Source: Linanthus parryae (Eukaryota; Streptophyta; Magnoliopsida; Ericales; Polemoniaceae). Taken from it: DNA of 64,000 nt. The notes beneath the pieces are model-generated. The model did no database searches. It was not told the DNA's origin and saw only the letters and a list, made by a program, of their open reading frames with translations. The stretch spans positions 111,891,057 to 111,955,056 of the forward strand of contig JALGPY010000001.1 in NCBI GenBank assembly GCA_023055425.1. The letters run 5' to 3'. Shown here piece by piece: positions 10,493 through 22,124 of this stretch; position 1 is the first letter of the stretch, and each line of letters begins with the position of its first letter. The position numbers and the translations under genes are program-made.

Positions 10493-12411
10493 AAGTACAA
10501 TATTTCTTTTTATTTCTCTGGACCATCCACGATTCATAATTAATGGTGGCGGGAACAACCAATCAGTCATAATACACTTTTGAAGGAATCGTTGAGGCAC
10601 GTTGCCAAAATTTCAAGTCAAGCACGCATAACATAAATCATATTTTGAGACGTAAAAATCGTAAAAATATTTAGACACGAAAGGAGGACGGAACACTAGG
10701 TTAGGCATGTGTACTCACCTCGAGTAGCAAGACAATTAGCACAACAAAGCCTCTACGGATAAACGAACCCCTCGTCTACGAACTCGTCACCTACAATTTA
10801 TAATTCCTAAATTAATTACATGTCCAAAGTGTGCAAGTATGCTATGCAAAATTTCTCTAAGTCTCATTTGAAATTACCCCCCATTATCCCATTAATTACT
10901 AGAGTGCCAAAGTTTATATGACGATCCGACGTCGTAAACAATTGTATTTTTCTCATAAAAATCACTATTTATATAAATACTAACTCTTAAGAATTATTAA
11001 GTAAGAAATCGCATATTAAATTTGTACACTCTAATCTTTAGAAATAGTAATTTACTATACAACATATTTATTTATAAGTGACTACAAAATTTAATTCAAA
11101 CTAATTTAATTATTGTTAATCGTTTATTATAAAATGTATATTCTATTAAAGAATTAAATCCATAAATAAGACTGACAAAATGTTTATTCAAGGAGAACAA
11201 GTGTTTAGTCACACATCATTTATAACATTTTTTTTGGAGAATTTTCTTTTAATATCTACAAATAATATTCAAGTTTTATCTATTTATAAATAGAGGAATA
11301 TTCTTAAAATTTATTTTCCTATTTAACTCTCTAACTTATTTTATTTTGGCAATATTAAACAAATGACATATTTCACTCAAATCACAAATTTATAAGTACT
11401 TGAAATATTTATCCAACAAGTTATATTTTTATTTTGCCTATTTTTAAGAGTAACAATAATACATATATAATTTTTAATAGCCAAAACTTCTTTTACACAA
11501 TCAAAACAATAACTAGAAAAGTTAGAAATTAATTCTAATACGAAAATTGCATTTTTAATTTTATTTTTATATGCAGTTTATATAAACAACAAGTGGATCC
11601 CCTAAGTTCACATAAATGACATATAATCACCCCCCACTAATATTTACAATTTTCACATGTGACAGTTCATACCCTCAACTTTTCAGAAAGTACAAAACAA
11701 CCCCCAAGCATGAACACACGTATAAATCTCCCAACCCAACAACCTGATTCGATTTAGAGCTAACAAAATCAAGCTTTGATGATCAATAATGAGCTAGAGG
11801 GTGATTTAGGAGTTACCCAAGCGAAAAATCGCGAGAAACGGTCAAGATTTGGGTCCGGTTGGGTTCGGCGTCGATGGTGGCCGGCGGTGATGGTCGAATC
11901 CGACGATTGAGGCGTTGTTGGCTCTGGTTGTTGGCGAAAATGATGTCCTCAGACCTCCAGGAGGTGGATGGTCTTGATTTCGGAGGGTGGGTACGCCTGA
12001 TTCGCCGACTGTGCTCTTCGCCGGCGTTAATGGCGGCCGGCGGCCGGCGGATGGCTCTGGGCTTCCTTTTGCGGCTAGATGATGCTTCTCTTCCTCCTAC
12101 TTGGCTCGAAACAGAGAGGGGAGGAAGGAGACGTGGCCAAAACAAAGGGAGAGATAGGAGAGAGTGGCCGGTGGTGATGGCGGCGTTGCTCTTCGGGAAC
12201 GGCAGTGGCCTGCCGCTGCTGTTTCTGCTGGGTCTTTGCCGGAGACAACAGGGAGAAGGAGAGAGACAGAGAGGGGCAGAGAGGGGGGGAGGAGAAGTGA
12301 GGGAGTTGGAGGCTGTGGTGATGGGGGTGATGGCGTTGGGGGTGGTCCTGGGTGCGTCTGCCAAAGAAGAGAGTAAGAGGAAGGAGATATAGAGGGAGGG
12401 TGAGATGTACG

Positions 12412-12413
<2 letters not shown>

Positions 12414-12457
<44 letters not shown>
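12414..12457. repeat. (GA)n microsatellite in B LTR
   Basis: About 22 dinucleotide copies. The matching site in the right LTR (47319-47340) has about half as many, so the length has changed since insertion. Confidence 0.9.
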
Positions 12458-12461
<4 letters not shown>

Positions 12462-12624
12462 TGGGGAAACGCAATTGAGTTTCCTGAGGAAAATTTTTAG
12501 GTAATGACAAGAACATTCCCCTTAGTTTACATATCCTTTTAAACAACCCCAATATGTTTGTTTATCATTATCTGAAAATACAACTTCCTCCTCACTAGCC
12601 ATTAATTTTTCAAAAATAAACATG

Positions 12625-12629
12625 TAAAC
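12625..12629. other. Left target-site duplication of element C
   Basis: TAAAC here and at 39298-39302. The uninterrupted right LTR of B has the matching site near 47512. Confidence 0.9.
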
Positions 12630-13239
12630 TGTGTACGAGAGAATCCTTTGGGGAGGATTCAATATACACCGGGAGCAGAGGATAGAAAGAACACGGAAGG
12701 AGTAGGGCGTGTGTAGGGAGAGAGTAAGACAATGGTAACTATGAGAGAGAGAGAGATAGGATTTTGGCAGAGCTTCCGCGTAGTTCAGGTGATTCGTCTT
12801 TTGTATGGAAGGGTTAACGATCCTATATATAATGGAGAATGTGACCGTTGTAGTGGGTTAATGCGCCCATTAATGGCGGCTTAATTAGCTTAACCACAAC
12901 GGCACGTTCGTCCGCGTATATAGGAACCGTTACGCACTTCATCCGCGTATACCGGCATTATGAGGTTGACCGATTTTATGGAGCTCGTGCCATAAATCTC
13001 TCAAAGCAGTTACTAAAGGTCGCGCGCGGGGTTGGTTGCCGCTCGCACGCGACAGGACTTACTCTAGCCGCCAAACCACTAAGTCCCTACAAGTCCCGTG
13101 TGGTGTATGTGAGGGCCCTGTCTCGCAGCCCCCACATGGATCAGCGCGGGTGGTGATCCAGTGTGTATGGAGCACAGCTAGGTGAGCTGGATGATCGGCA
13201 AGTGGCTAAGAACTGTCTGTCTAGAAAGCACTATCTACA
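12630..13239 (-). repeat. 3' LTR of element C
   Basis: 610 bp, pairs with 38687-39297. On the minus strand it begins TGTAGATAGTGC and ends CGTACACA. The related D LTRs share the same ends. Confidence 0.92.
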
Positions 13240-13253
13240 TTAGCCCCCTTTTT
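13240..13253 (-). other. Polypurine tract of element C
   Basis: Minus-strand AAAAAGGGGGCTAA lies directly before the 3' LTR. The same motif precedes D's 3' LTR at 27174-27187. Confidence 0.75.
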
Positions 13254-13498
13254 GCGCGTGAAGGCACCTAGTTAGATAGGCTTCAATGCGCAGAAACCAG
13301 TGCACGCGTCGCTGCCACGCCCCAATTCAAATACACGCAAAATCAGCCCCCGTGCGTGCCAACCTAGAATCCCTAGAGTCGTGCCGTCTGTTCTTTTAGG
13401 GTTTTAGGCGTGCCGTCAGCTCGTCCTGTGATTGCGCGATTCGACGGTGACGGTTGCGATTCGACTACTGAAAGGACGCGACTCCTCATTGTTTTTGA

Positions 13499-13506
13499 AT
13501 AAATAC
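13499..13506 (+). promoter_or_regulatory. TATA-like box of C's antisense gene
   Basis: ATAAATAC, conserved in D at 26917-26924 together with the following CTCCATTGTTGCAAAGCAT context. It lies about 460 bp before the first coding ATG, with a probable 5'-UTR intron between. Confidence 0.55.
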
Positions 13507-15629
13507 TCTATGCCCTCCATTGTTGCAAAGCATCATTTCTCTCTCTAAAGTGAATGTTACCTGGAAGCCTTCAAGAGCAGATTCAAGTAATCAGTCATCA
13601 GTTCTTCCTTGTCAATCGTCTCCTTCAACTTGCTTCACCAAAACAAGGTTGGCTTTGCTCAATTCCATCAATGTATTTAAATATCCTTTGAAATTTCTTG
13701 GATCTATAAACCCAGAGTTATTTGGAATACGCCATTTATTTAGAACTGCAAAAGAGGCTCTTCTTAAACCCCAAAAGATTGAATCACCAGATTGTGACGA
13801 TTTCGAATGATGAACTTTTCTGAAATTCTGAGATTCTAAACCCAGAACTGACCCCGAACCGTTCATCTTCTTCTGACAAACCAAAATTGTTTCCTGAATC
13901 TGAACTGAAATTTAAACTGAAAGTGGGTATATTTCTCCCCCCCTTTTTCTTGCTTTTCTGCAGGAATGGCCAAGACAAAAGGATCTAAACCCGTTAAAGA
14001 GCCTGAAGAAATACCTGATCTTCCAAAGACCTTGTGGAGAAAAGCCCCCTATTTGGGTGGAAAGGATTTTTACCATGCTAGGGTTAAGGTGAAGAATCTA
14101 CCGGCTCCTGCCCCCTCCGGAGAATTGCGAACACTGACCCCGCCTACCAATGCAGACATGTTAGAGTTAATCGATTCCAAAGATGTGGTTAGGCTAGGGA
14201 TTGAAAATGGGTTTTTTCCTCATACTGCAATTTCCACCCAAGCCTTTGTTCAAAAGTTGGACTTGATGGACGAGTGGATTGACCATGTATTGACCCACCA
14301 TGTTATCGCATTGGACAATGCTGGGATTTATTTCGCAGTTCGTGCTATGAAGGGTGCTGCCGTGAAGCTGAATCCATCCATGCTTCTAAACCTTCTTTCT
14401 CGCTATTCACCTGCGACCCACACATTCCATTTTGCTGAATTCGAGGCTGCCCCTACTTTGGAAGATGTACAAATTTTATATGACCTCTCCCCTATGGGCG
14501 ATGTGGATCCCCTGAGCCCTTTGAAGACTGATCCAGAGCTTGCTCTAAATGCGCAAATGGAAGAATGCTTATTCGAGGTGAAGAAAATCTCTACTCGTTG
14601 GACATCTGCGAAAGTTCTTCCCGAATGGCAGCTTGTTGAAACTTCTGCGAAGAACACCTGAGGCAAGTGGGTGCAATACTTCTTTCGCGACTATGCGAAT
14701 GGTAGTATTACCAAGGAACTTTTGGACAAGGATCCAAATACGAAGAATTATATAGAGGGGAAGGGGTACCATCTAACCTTGTGTGGCTTCCTCTGTGCCT
14801 GGTTGTCGAGGTACTTGATTTATTTTCATCCTCATGATGGGGTTTTTTTATCATGTCCTCCCCCTTGCTGTTAAGTTGGCCCTCGGCCAGAGAGTCGCAC
14901 TTGGGCCTCTGGTCTTGGGCACCGCGATTGGACCAGCTGGTAGTGGCGATCAAAGACTCTCGCGGTCGTCTTGATGTGTTGACTTATGTCAACATTGCAT
15001 TCCTTACCATGTGGGTTTTTAAGCGATGGCCCTCTTACGCTCCTGTTCCTTCCAGGCCCAGCAAGTGGTGTGTCCCAGGTGCGGAGAATGAACTTTCCAG
15101 TGGGAGAGCTGCTCGATGGTTTAGAACCAATCTTCCTAAGTTCACCTGGAGTCTGATATGCGATGACCGGAGCAAGTTTACAGCTAGGCCTTATGCCACG
15201 CGTATTGAAAACGTGCGATGGTTTCCGAAGGTGTACCCCACTAGATCTGGTCCTTATTCAGAAGAACTCCTTCTCGAAGGTCATGAGCGTTATCGCGAAT
15301 TCTTCTGCTGGTGTCTAAGGGGTTACCTTCCTGCTCTTGCTGAGTATGTCCATGAACTTTTTCCCAGATATGAAAGGATCACAGTCGGCGTTGACCCAAC
15401 TCGCGTCTCTCCCCAGTTTGGTTTCGATGCAGTGGCGCCTTCCATTTGGCCTAAGTCGATCGCAAGAGGCTTCTACAAGCGACTACTGACCGGTGAGTGC
15501 CAAACGATCTTTTGGAGCAACTTGCCCTTCGTTCAACCTTCAAGTAGCCGTGAAGGTCGCCTCTCCCGAAATTGGATTTCTTACTGGGCTACTCAGCAAG
15601 CCAGGTTCGAAACGCACTCGACTCCTCAG

Positions 15630-15634
15630 CCCAG
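15630..15634. other. Left target-site duplication of element D
   Basis: CCCAG here and at 27815-27819. The interrupted reading frame (PQPS...KAPAIKRN) rejoins exactly when D and one copy of the duplication are removed. Confidence 0.92.
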
Positions 15635-16262
15635 TGTAGATAGGGCTTTCTGGACAAGAAGATCTTGGCCACGTGGCAATCATCCAGCACACCATATTGT
15701 GCTCCACACACACTGGATCACCAGCCGCGCTGATCCATGTGGGGGCTGCGAGACAGAGCCCTCGCATACCACCGCACGGGACTTGTAGGGACTTAGTGGT
15801 TTGGAGGCTAGAGTAAGTCCTGTCGCGTGCGAGTCAAGCCCGCACGCGACCTTTAGTAACTGCTTTTGAGAGATTTATGGCACGAGCTCCATAAACCCGG
15901 TCAATCCGGTCAAACCCGGTCAACCTCGTAACGGTTCCGGTATTCGCGCATAACGTTCTGTAACGGTCCCTATATACTCGGACGAACGTGCCGTTGTGGT
16001 TAAGCTAATTAAGCCGCCATTAATGGGCGCATTAACCACACTACAACGGTCACGTTCCCTGCTATATATAGGACGTTAACCTTTCCATACAAAGGAGGAC
16101 ACACTAGCCATACGCGGAAGCTCTGCCAAACCTCTGTCTCTCTCTCAGACATTACTACTGCCTTACTCTCTCCCTACACACAACCCAACTCTCTCTGTGC
16201 TATCTCTGATCCTCTATATACGGTGTACACGGAGGTCTCCCCGCCGGAATCTCTTGTGCACA
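15635..16262 (+). repeat. 5' LTR of element D
   Basis: 628 bp, begins TGTAGATAGGGC and ends TGTGCACA. It contains a TATATATA box at 16063-16070, the probable promoter for the gag-pol transcript. Confidence 0.93.
16063..16070 (+). promoter_or_regulatory. TATA box in D's 5' LTR
   Basis: TATATATA, about 190 bp before the LTR end. It is repeated at 27615-27622 in the 3' LTR, and C's LTRs have the equivalent on the minus strand. Confidence 0.65.
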
Positions 16263-16265
16263 TTT

Positions 16266-16284
16266 TGGTGAACCCGACGTGAAC
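16266..16284 (+). other. Primer-binding site of element D
   Basis: TGGTGAACCCGACGTGAAC starts four bases after the LTR. C has the near-identical site on the minus strand (38665-38684). I did not identify the tRNA with certainty. Confidence 0.7.
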
Positions 16285-16302
16285 TTACCAACAAAAGCAA
16301 CC

Positions 16303-19300
16303 ATGTCTCAGGAGGATGATGTTAGCAACAGATCGCCTTCCACCGAAACTGCCTCGGGAGAGGAAGCCTGCCGTACTCCTACGACCCCTGGTGAGGCACC
16401 GACGCTAGAATCCTTGGACGCCACCATCCAAGGTCAGGCGAAAGCCCTCAAAGCTCAATCTGTACAGCTAGAACGGATCATGGCCGTTCTGGGCACTCTT
16501 GCGCCAAACCCTTCACCGGCCACCGCCATCTCTCAAGGAGGAGGAGCCCCTACCGCTCCAGGACTGGGAGTGTCAACCACGCCTCCCAACCCTAATCTGC
16601 AGACTCCACCGGCGGCCACGCAGCTACCTTCAATTCAGGGGTCAACAGCTCATATGTTGCCTCTCACTACTCATACTCCTTAGCCTCCGACCTTGGTACC
16701 TAATTCGGCGTCGCAGTATCCCTTGCCTCCTTCAACGGCGATCTGGGGCAATGCGAACAGCCAATATGTCCCCAATCCTCCGGCGGCGTACGTGTCGCCT
16801 CCGCCTGCAGCAACCCCTCCTCCTGTTACCGAGGGGAGCATTCCAGAATGTATGACGTCTCTGCAGAAACGCATGGACACTATTCTGGCTCACCAATCAT
16901 TCACGGATACTATCATCCCGAAGCTAGACAACGATCCACCCATCCCGCGGGAGATCTATCTCATGCCTAACCCGGTGGGGTATAAGGCTCCTAAATGGGA
17001 CAAGTTCGAGGATGTCAACGGAAACGCTCACGAGCATGTCATGCGTTTCATTGATTTCATGGGGCCATATGGAGCCGATCCCAAACTGCTGATGCGGGAA
17101 TTCCCAAAGTCCTTGGGGAACGTAGCATACAAGTGGTATAGAACATTGGAGGCCGGATCCGTGAAGACTTGGGACGACATGGTCCAGAAGTTCTATACCA
17201 AGTTCTTCCAGATGGAAGAAAAAGTGACAATGATCCACCTCTCGCGGATGTATCAGAAGCGCGAGGAGGACGGGATAACTTTCATCAAGAAATTCAGGGC
17301 GAAGTCCTTGGAATGCAAAGATCCGATGCTCGAAAGTCGACTCGTAGAGATATGCCTGCCATGCATGCGAGATGAATACAAAGGTATGCTCATCAACCTG
17401 CAAACACCTACGTTTTCAAAGCTAATCAAATGCACGAAGAACATCGAGCCAATAGTCGAGAGGCAGAAAAAGAAAAATGCTCCAGAGCGATCTTCGAGCG
17501 GTACTACCTACAAGATCGGGAGGTTTAGTTACAAGAGGGGACGCGAAGTTGAGGTCAATACAGTTTCACCCCAGAAGCAGGCGAAAATTGTGAACTTCGA
17601 CGCACCACCTCTGCCATGTTCGGTGGAAGAAGCAAGCGACCTCTGCAGGCAGTGGCGCAAGGACGGTGTCCTGCCACCGCTCGAGAAGGCACCCTCCAAG
17701 GAGATGGTGAGGGACCCGAAGTGGTGCGAGTACCACGGCAAGGTCATGCATCCCACAGCGGACTGCAAGAAGCTCAGGATTGTCTTTAGCCAAAAGATGA
17801 AGAACGGCGAGCTGATCGTCAGCGACCACAGGAAGGATGTGCGCAACAATCCACTTCCTGCCCATGCGGAGCAAGACTCGAAAGGTAAAGAGGTCGCCAT
17901 GATCTCGATTGTGGACCTGGAAGAAGTCGCAGAGGATGGTCTACCCATCATTGCCGAAGTCCACGAGGATGAGGACTACAGCTTAGACACGGAAGATGAA
18001 CGTGCTGACCGGATGAAGGGGTCGCACGGCTTCAGAAGATTCTTCGAGGAAATGAACTTCTCGGAGAAATGCCGGACAGAAATGACGAAAGCAATCTTGA
18101 GGATAGCGGAGGATTACGAGGAGGATCTTGTAGTCTCCAACGGGAAAGTCATCAGGGCGTCTCGCTCCACAGAAAAGATTATGACCTTTTCTGCTAGCGA
18201 CAAGAAGACAGATGCGAGTCATCAGAGGCCTTTGTATGTGACGGCCATTATCAACGGTGTCGAATTCAAAAGAGCATTCGTCGATGGAGGAGCAGCGGTC
18301 AACGTCGTGTCGCTCCACACACTGAAGCTCGCGGGGATCCCCGAGTACAAGATTGTCAGACGTCCATCCCCGCTGATGGGATTCGGAAGCGACTCCAGAA
18401 TGACGATAGGATGGATCCGTCTGGGCGTCCAGATCGGCAAGATTAAGTGCTCAGCGAAGTTCTATGTCATAGATGCGAACACCACATATCACATGATCAT
18501 AGGTCGAGCCTGGATTCATCGCTTTGACGCGGTTCCTTCAACAGCTCACCAGCTTATGAAAGCTATTTGGAACGACAGAATAGTCGAAATACCGGCTTCA
18601 ACAAATCCATTCAACCTGGATGAAGCACATGTTAGCGAGGCGGTGTGGTTCACCGAGATGGCAGACGAACAAACACCGGGGCCGTTCAACCCTACTCCTT
18701 TACCGTTGTGGGAGGACATTAAAGATCAGTCACCTGCGGGAGTCATGGTGACAAGGGAAGCACAAGAAGTCATGGACCTTCCTCATCAGGTGGAACACCA
18801 GGGAGGTGCGAAATTATGCAGGCAACTCCTCTCAATTGGATATTTCTGGCCCACTATGGAGGCCGATTGCCGCACCAAGGTACGACGCTGCCAGGAGTGT
18901 CAATTCAAGGGTAACCTAGTGCACGCTCCCGCTGTCGATCTGCATGCATTGGGAACGCCATGGCCATTTCACACATGGGCTCTAGACTTCATTGGTCCCA
19001 TCCGACCAACTTCGCACGGGAATCATTTTATTCTCACCGCAACTGAGCTGTTCACCAAATGGGTGGAGGCGATACCACTGAAGACGGCAAATGCGCTAGC
19101 GGTGGTCAATTTCATCCAAGAAAACATCATATGCAGGTTCGGAATTCCCAACACCATCCTTTCAGATAACGGTACTCCTTTTGTTAATCGCCAGGTGGCT
19201 GCGAAGCTAGCAGAGTACAATATCAGGCAGATATGTTCCACCCCCTACTACCCGAAGGGGAACGGGCAAGCCGAGGTGACCAACAAAACACTGTTGAGGA

Positions 19301-19818
19301 TTTTGAGTAAGATGGTCGCAGATGACCACAAGAAGTGGGCTGACTCCCTAAGCGTAGCCCTGTGGGCTTATCGGACTTCTCCGAGGACACCCACGGGGGT
19401 CTCACCGTTCCTCCTATGCTATGGAGCTGAGGCCGTGGTACCTGCGGAGGTGAGAGTCAATTCGGCGAGACTGGCCTTTCACGCGTTGTACGACAATCAA
19501 CGCGATCATGACTTAGTTTTGCTGGAGGAAAAGCGAGAGCAAGCTAAAAGGACCAACAAGCGGTATCAAGAAAGGATCGCTCGTGCGTACAATAATACGG
19601 TCCAGCGAAGAGATTTCGCAGTTGGAGATTTGGTCCTGCGCGCATCTGACCATCGCATGCGAGAGGCGGCTCATCCAAAATTTGCAGCCAATTGGGAAAG
19701 GCCTTTCGAAGTCACGAAAGTCTTTGACAGTGGCTACTGCAGCATACGGAGGTTGCACGGAACGACCTCAACCCCAAGCTCAGTCAACATGCGTTGGATT
19801 AAGAAGTACTATCCTTGA
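16303..19818 (+). pseudogene. Element D gag-protease-integrase fusion (RT/RNase H deleted)
   Basis: One reading frame from ATG 16303 to TGA 19816-19818, broken only by a TAG at 16681-16683 where C has CAA (Gln). Gag: the coiled N-terminus is followed by a retrotransposon gag core (AYKWYRTLEAGSVKTWDDM; FHLSRMYQKREEDG-like block) and KWCEYHGKVMHPTADC, a possible zinc-binding segment. Protease: FVDGGAAVNVVSLHTLK. At MVTRE/AQEVMDL, near 18760, the frame passes directly from the post-protease linker into the integrase zinc finger (HQVEHQGG...CRRCQECQF-type HHCC), then the core with LDFIGPI, ILSDNGTPF and GNGQAEVTNKTLL, the D,D,E signature, and a C-terminal domain. The whole RT-RNase H segment present in C is absent. 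The start GTG at 16279 lies in the PBS and is not used. Confidence 0.85.
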
Positions 19819-19888
19819 CTTCTCTCATTTCATGCGTTTTATTATAACGTTGCCTCATGTCTTGTATGGCTATGATTCACGCAATCTT

Positions 19889-19965
19889 CTCTCCCATATG
19901 AGAGAATTGTAAGCTCGCCTCTCCCATATGAGAGCACTATAATAAAAGGTTCTCCCAAATGAGAA
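19889..19965. repeat. Triplet of CATATG-type palindromes after D's pol
   Basis: TCTCCCATATGAGAGA (19889-19904), CTCTCCCATATGAGAG (19919-19934) and TTCTCCCAAATGAGAA (19950-19965), spaced about 30 bp and beginning about 70 bp after the pol stop. C has the equivalent triplet at 32175-32254. Confidence 0.8.
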
Positions 19966-20022
19966 CTTCATATTTATAGCTGTTAATGTTGCTTTATTTA
20001 GTTTGTTATTACTGTTAACAAT

Positions 20023-20705
20023 GGGCTATCTGCCATAATATCAGCCTGTGCGATCTTAATTGATCTTCTAAAGCCTATCTGTCACGATAGCAGCCTATGC
20101 AAATGCGATCTTAATTGATCTTCTAAAGCCTATCTGTCACGATAGCAGCCTATGCAAATGCGATCTTAATTGATCTTCTAAAGCCTATCTGTCACGATAG
20201 CAGCCTCTGCAAATGCGATCTTAATCGATCTTCTAAAGCCTATCTGTTACGATAGCAGCCTATGCAAATGCGATCTTAATCGATCTTCTAAAGCCTATCT
20301 GTCACGATAGCAGCCTATGCAAATGCGATCTTAATTGATCTTCTAAAGCCTATCTGTCACGATAGCAGCCTATGCAAATGCGATCTTAATTGATCTTCTA
20401 AGCCTATCCGTCACGATAGCAGCTTATGCGAAAATGATCTTAATTGATCTTCTAAGCCTATCTGCCACGATAGCAGCTCATGCGAAAATGATCTTAAGTG
20501 ATCTTCCAAAGCCTATCTGCCACGATAGCAACATACGCGAACATGATCTTAAATGATCTGTCAAGCCTATCTGCCGCGATGGCAGCATTATGCAAATGCG
20601 ATTTAAAATTCATCCTTAAGTCTATCTATTGTGATAGCAACATCATGCAAAACGATCTTAAGTGATCTACAAAGGTGTATCTGATATGATAGTACTTGCA
20701 TGTGA
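20023..20705. repeat. 55-bp minisatellite, about 12 copies, in element D
   Basis: Near-identical tandem units of 55 bp. Each holds a GATCTTAATTGATC segment and a CTATCTG...GATAG inverted repeat, so each could form short hairpins. Copies diverge toward the right and fade out around 20945. C carries a related array at 31715-32118. Confidence 0.9.
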
Positions 20706-20951
20706 ATCTGAAAGAAAACCACAAGCCCATCTGCCAAGATGGCACAGCTGCGAAAACACGATCTCGAACGATCTAAAAACAGTAAAAGGTGTTCATATAG
20801 CACTCCAAAGGCGAAATATGCCGATACACATGCGAGATTGTATTTTGTTGTAACAAGACAGCAGATAATACAAAAGCAATCTATCATTATGAGTCAAAAA
20901 GACTTACAATTTATCTGTCTAGATAGCAGCTTACAAGCGAAAAGCTCGAAT

Positions 20952-21665
20952 CTAACTACGCAGCCAACATGGCTTACAATGCATTCGAAAAGTAACGTAC
21001 AAATGAGAAGTGACACATCGAGGGAATCCTGGCTGAGAAAGGATGAACCCAACGGTCCTAACACCAGATGTGTGATACACAGATTTGCGGTAAAAATCTG
21101 TCGCAAGTAGGTTTTTGCTATAAAATGAACGTCCTGTGAGAGCCACAGGAAGCCATACGTTCAAGATCCCAGCATTTGACAAAGCCCTTGTCTGATCAAC
21201 ATCCCATGAGCGACGCCTGAGGAACCACCGGTTCCGGCGTTCGACAGGCAAGCAGAAACTCCTAAGGGCAAGGGTTCCTTGTACACGGGAACGAGCGCAA
21301 CATCTCGACACCCCGAGCTCAAGAACGAAGAGGCAGGAAATCCTCCTCCAGGGATGCTGGAGGAGAATTCCGCCGTAATTACGAGTCGGTAGCATGGTCA
21401 CTACGGCGCTGCACCTCGCCGGGAGGCGGCCGGAAACATGACCTGCAAGCATAATAGACGAAGAAAATTCTTCGAACAAACATGAGGTATTATCTCCATC
21501 TTCTTTATGATGGTTATAAAGACCAATAAGCCTCATGAAGCGGATCTTGGAAGCTATTTCTATAGCACAAAGCGCAAACTCAGGTTTCACAACTTGGAGT
21601 TGCCATGAATCAACGAAAAACAAGCGTTGAAGCCAGCAGTCGTGAGGACTCACGGCAAAGCACAT
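20952..21665 (-). CDS. Antisense unit 2 of element D, hypothetical ORF
   Basis: An ATG at 21665 follows a TATATAAA box (21705-21712) by about 40 bp. The frame stays open to 20952, 237 residues. The first roughly 90 residues (MCFAVSPHDCWLQRLFFVDS...) are clearly similar to the product of C's 30844-31191, which sits behind the same TATA box. After that the two copies diverge, and D's tail is unrelated to C's. A TTGCAG just before GTCATGTTTCC in both copies could be a splice acceptor, so the true product may differ. No known domain was recognised. It may be a leader or non-coding transcript rather than a protein gene. Confidence 0.35.
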   Translation of the reverse strand: MCFAVSPHDCWLQRLFFVDSWQLQVVKPEFALCAIEIASKIRFMRLIGLYNHHKEDGDNTSCLFEEFSSSIMLAGHVSGRLPARCSAVVTMLPTRNYGGILLQHPWRRISCLFVLELGVSRCCARSRVQGTLALRSFCLPVERRNRWFLRRRSWDVDQTRALSNAGILNVWLPVALTGRSFYSKNLLATDFYRKSVYHTSGVRTVGFILSQPGFPRCVTSHLYVTFRMHCKPCWLRS

Positions 21666-21704
21666 TTTTTTGGGATGAAGAACCCCAAATGGCAGAAGGC
21701 AGGG

Positions 21705-21712
21705 TTTATATA
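21705..21712 (-). promoter_or_regulatory. TATA box of antisense unit 2 (element D)
   Basis: TATATAAA on the minus strand followed by CCCTGCC, matching C at 30801-30808. It points away from the PMD gene and toward the minisatellite and pol. Confidence 0.65.
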
Positions 21713-22124
21713 GACCTTGTGGAGACTCTTCAGTTGCCAAGATGAGTCAGCAGAATTCGAAAAGAGGGTAATCATCAATCACTTACGCCTTGAAAAGCGG
21801 TAACAATCAATTACCCTACTAAAGGCTACGACGATTCAGTTGCGTATCCTAGTTAATGACGGATAGTCATGATTCGGATGGACTTCCCAAGGAAAGCGTG
21901 CTTATCTAATGAGCAATTAGCGCGAAAATCAAGGCAGAATATCAATTGCTGATGTCATGAATTGATATGCACAGAAATATTCTAGCAAATCCTGGAAAGG
22001 GCAAAACGGGCACTTCAATTCTTTTGAAGAAAAAAAGGGGGAGAAACCCTAGCAACATTAAATTAATGTTTCAGCATTACATTAATGTTCCAGCTATTTG
22101 CTTGCTACTTTTAAAATTCAAAAG

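Larger units (their letters stand above)
9880..12629 (-). repeat. 3' LTR of element B, main part
   Basis: It matches 44813-47514 along its length. It is interrupted at 12629 by element C, and the last 48 bp are at 39303-39350. It includes four hairpin-like CCCC/GGGG units (10371-10492), an AT-rich block (10800-11700) and a GC-rich, CT-rich block (11800-12460) that is probably the transcribed leader. Reading frames in that block are not supported as genes. Confidence 0.93.

Noticed and set aside
11859..12552. Long reading frames on both strands in B's LTR (and at 46741-47437, 58068-58758)
   Set aside because: GC-rich, CT/GA-rich leader with low-complexity translation and frames not conserved among the three LTRs.
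20023..20705. Regular repeat-spacer look resembling a CRISPR array
   Set aside because: The whole 55-bp unit repeats, with no unique spacers, in a plant retrotransposon. It is a minisatellite.
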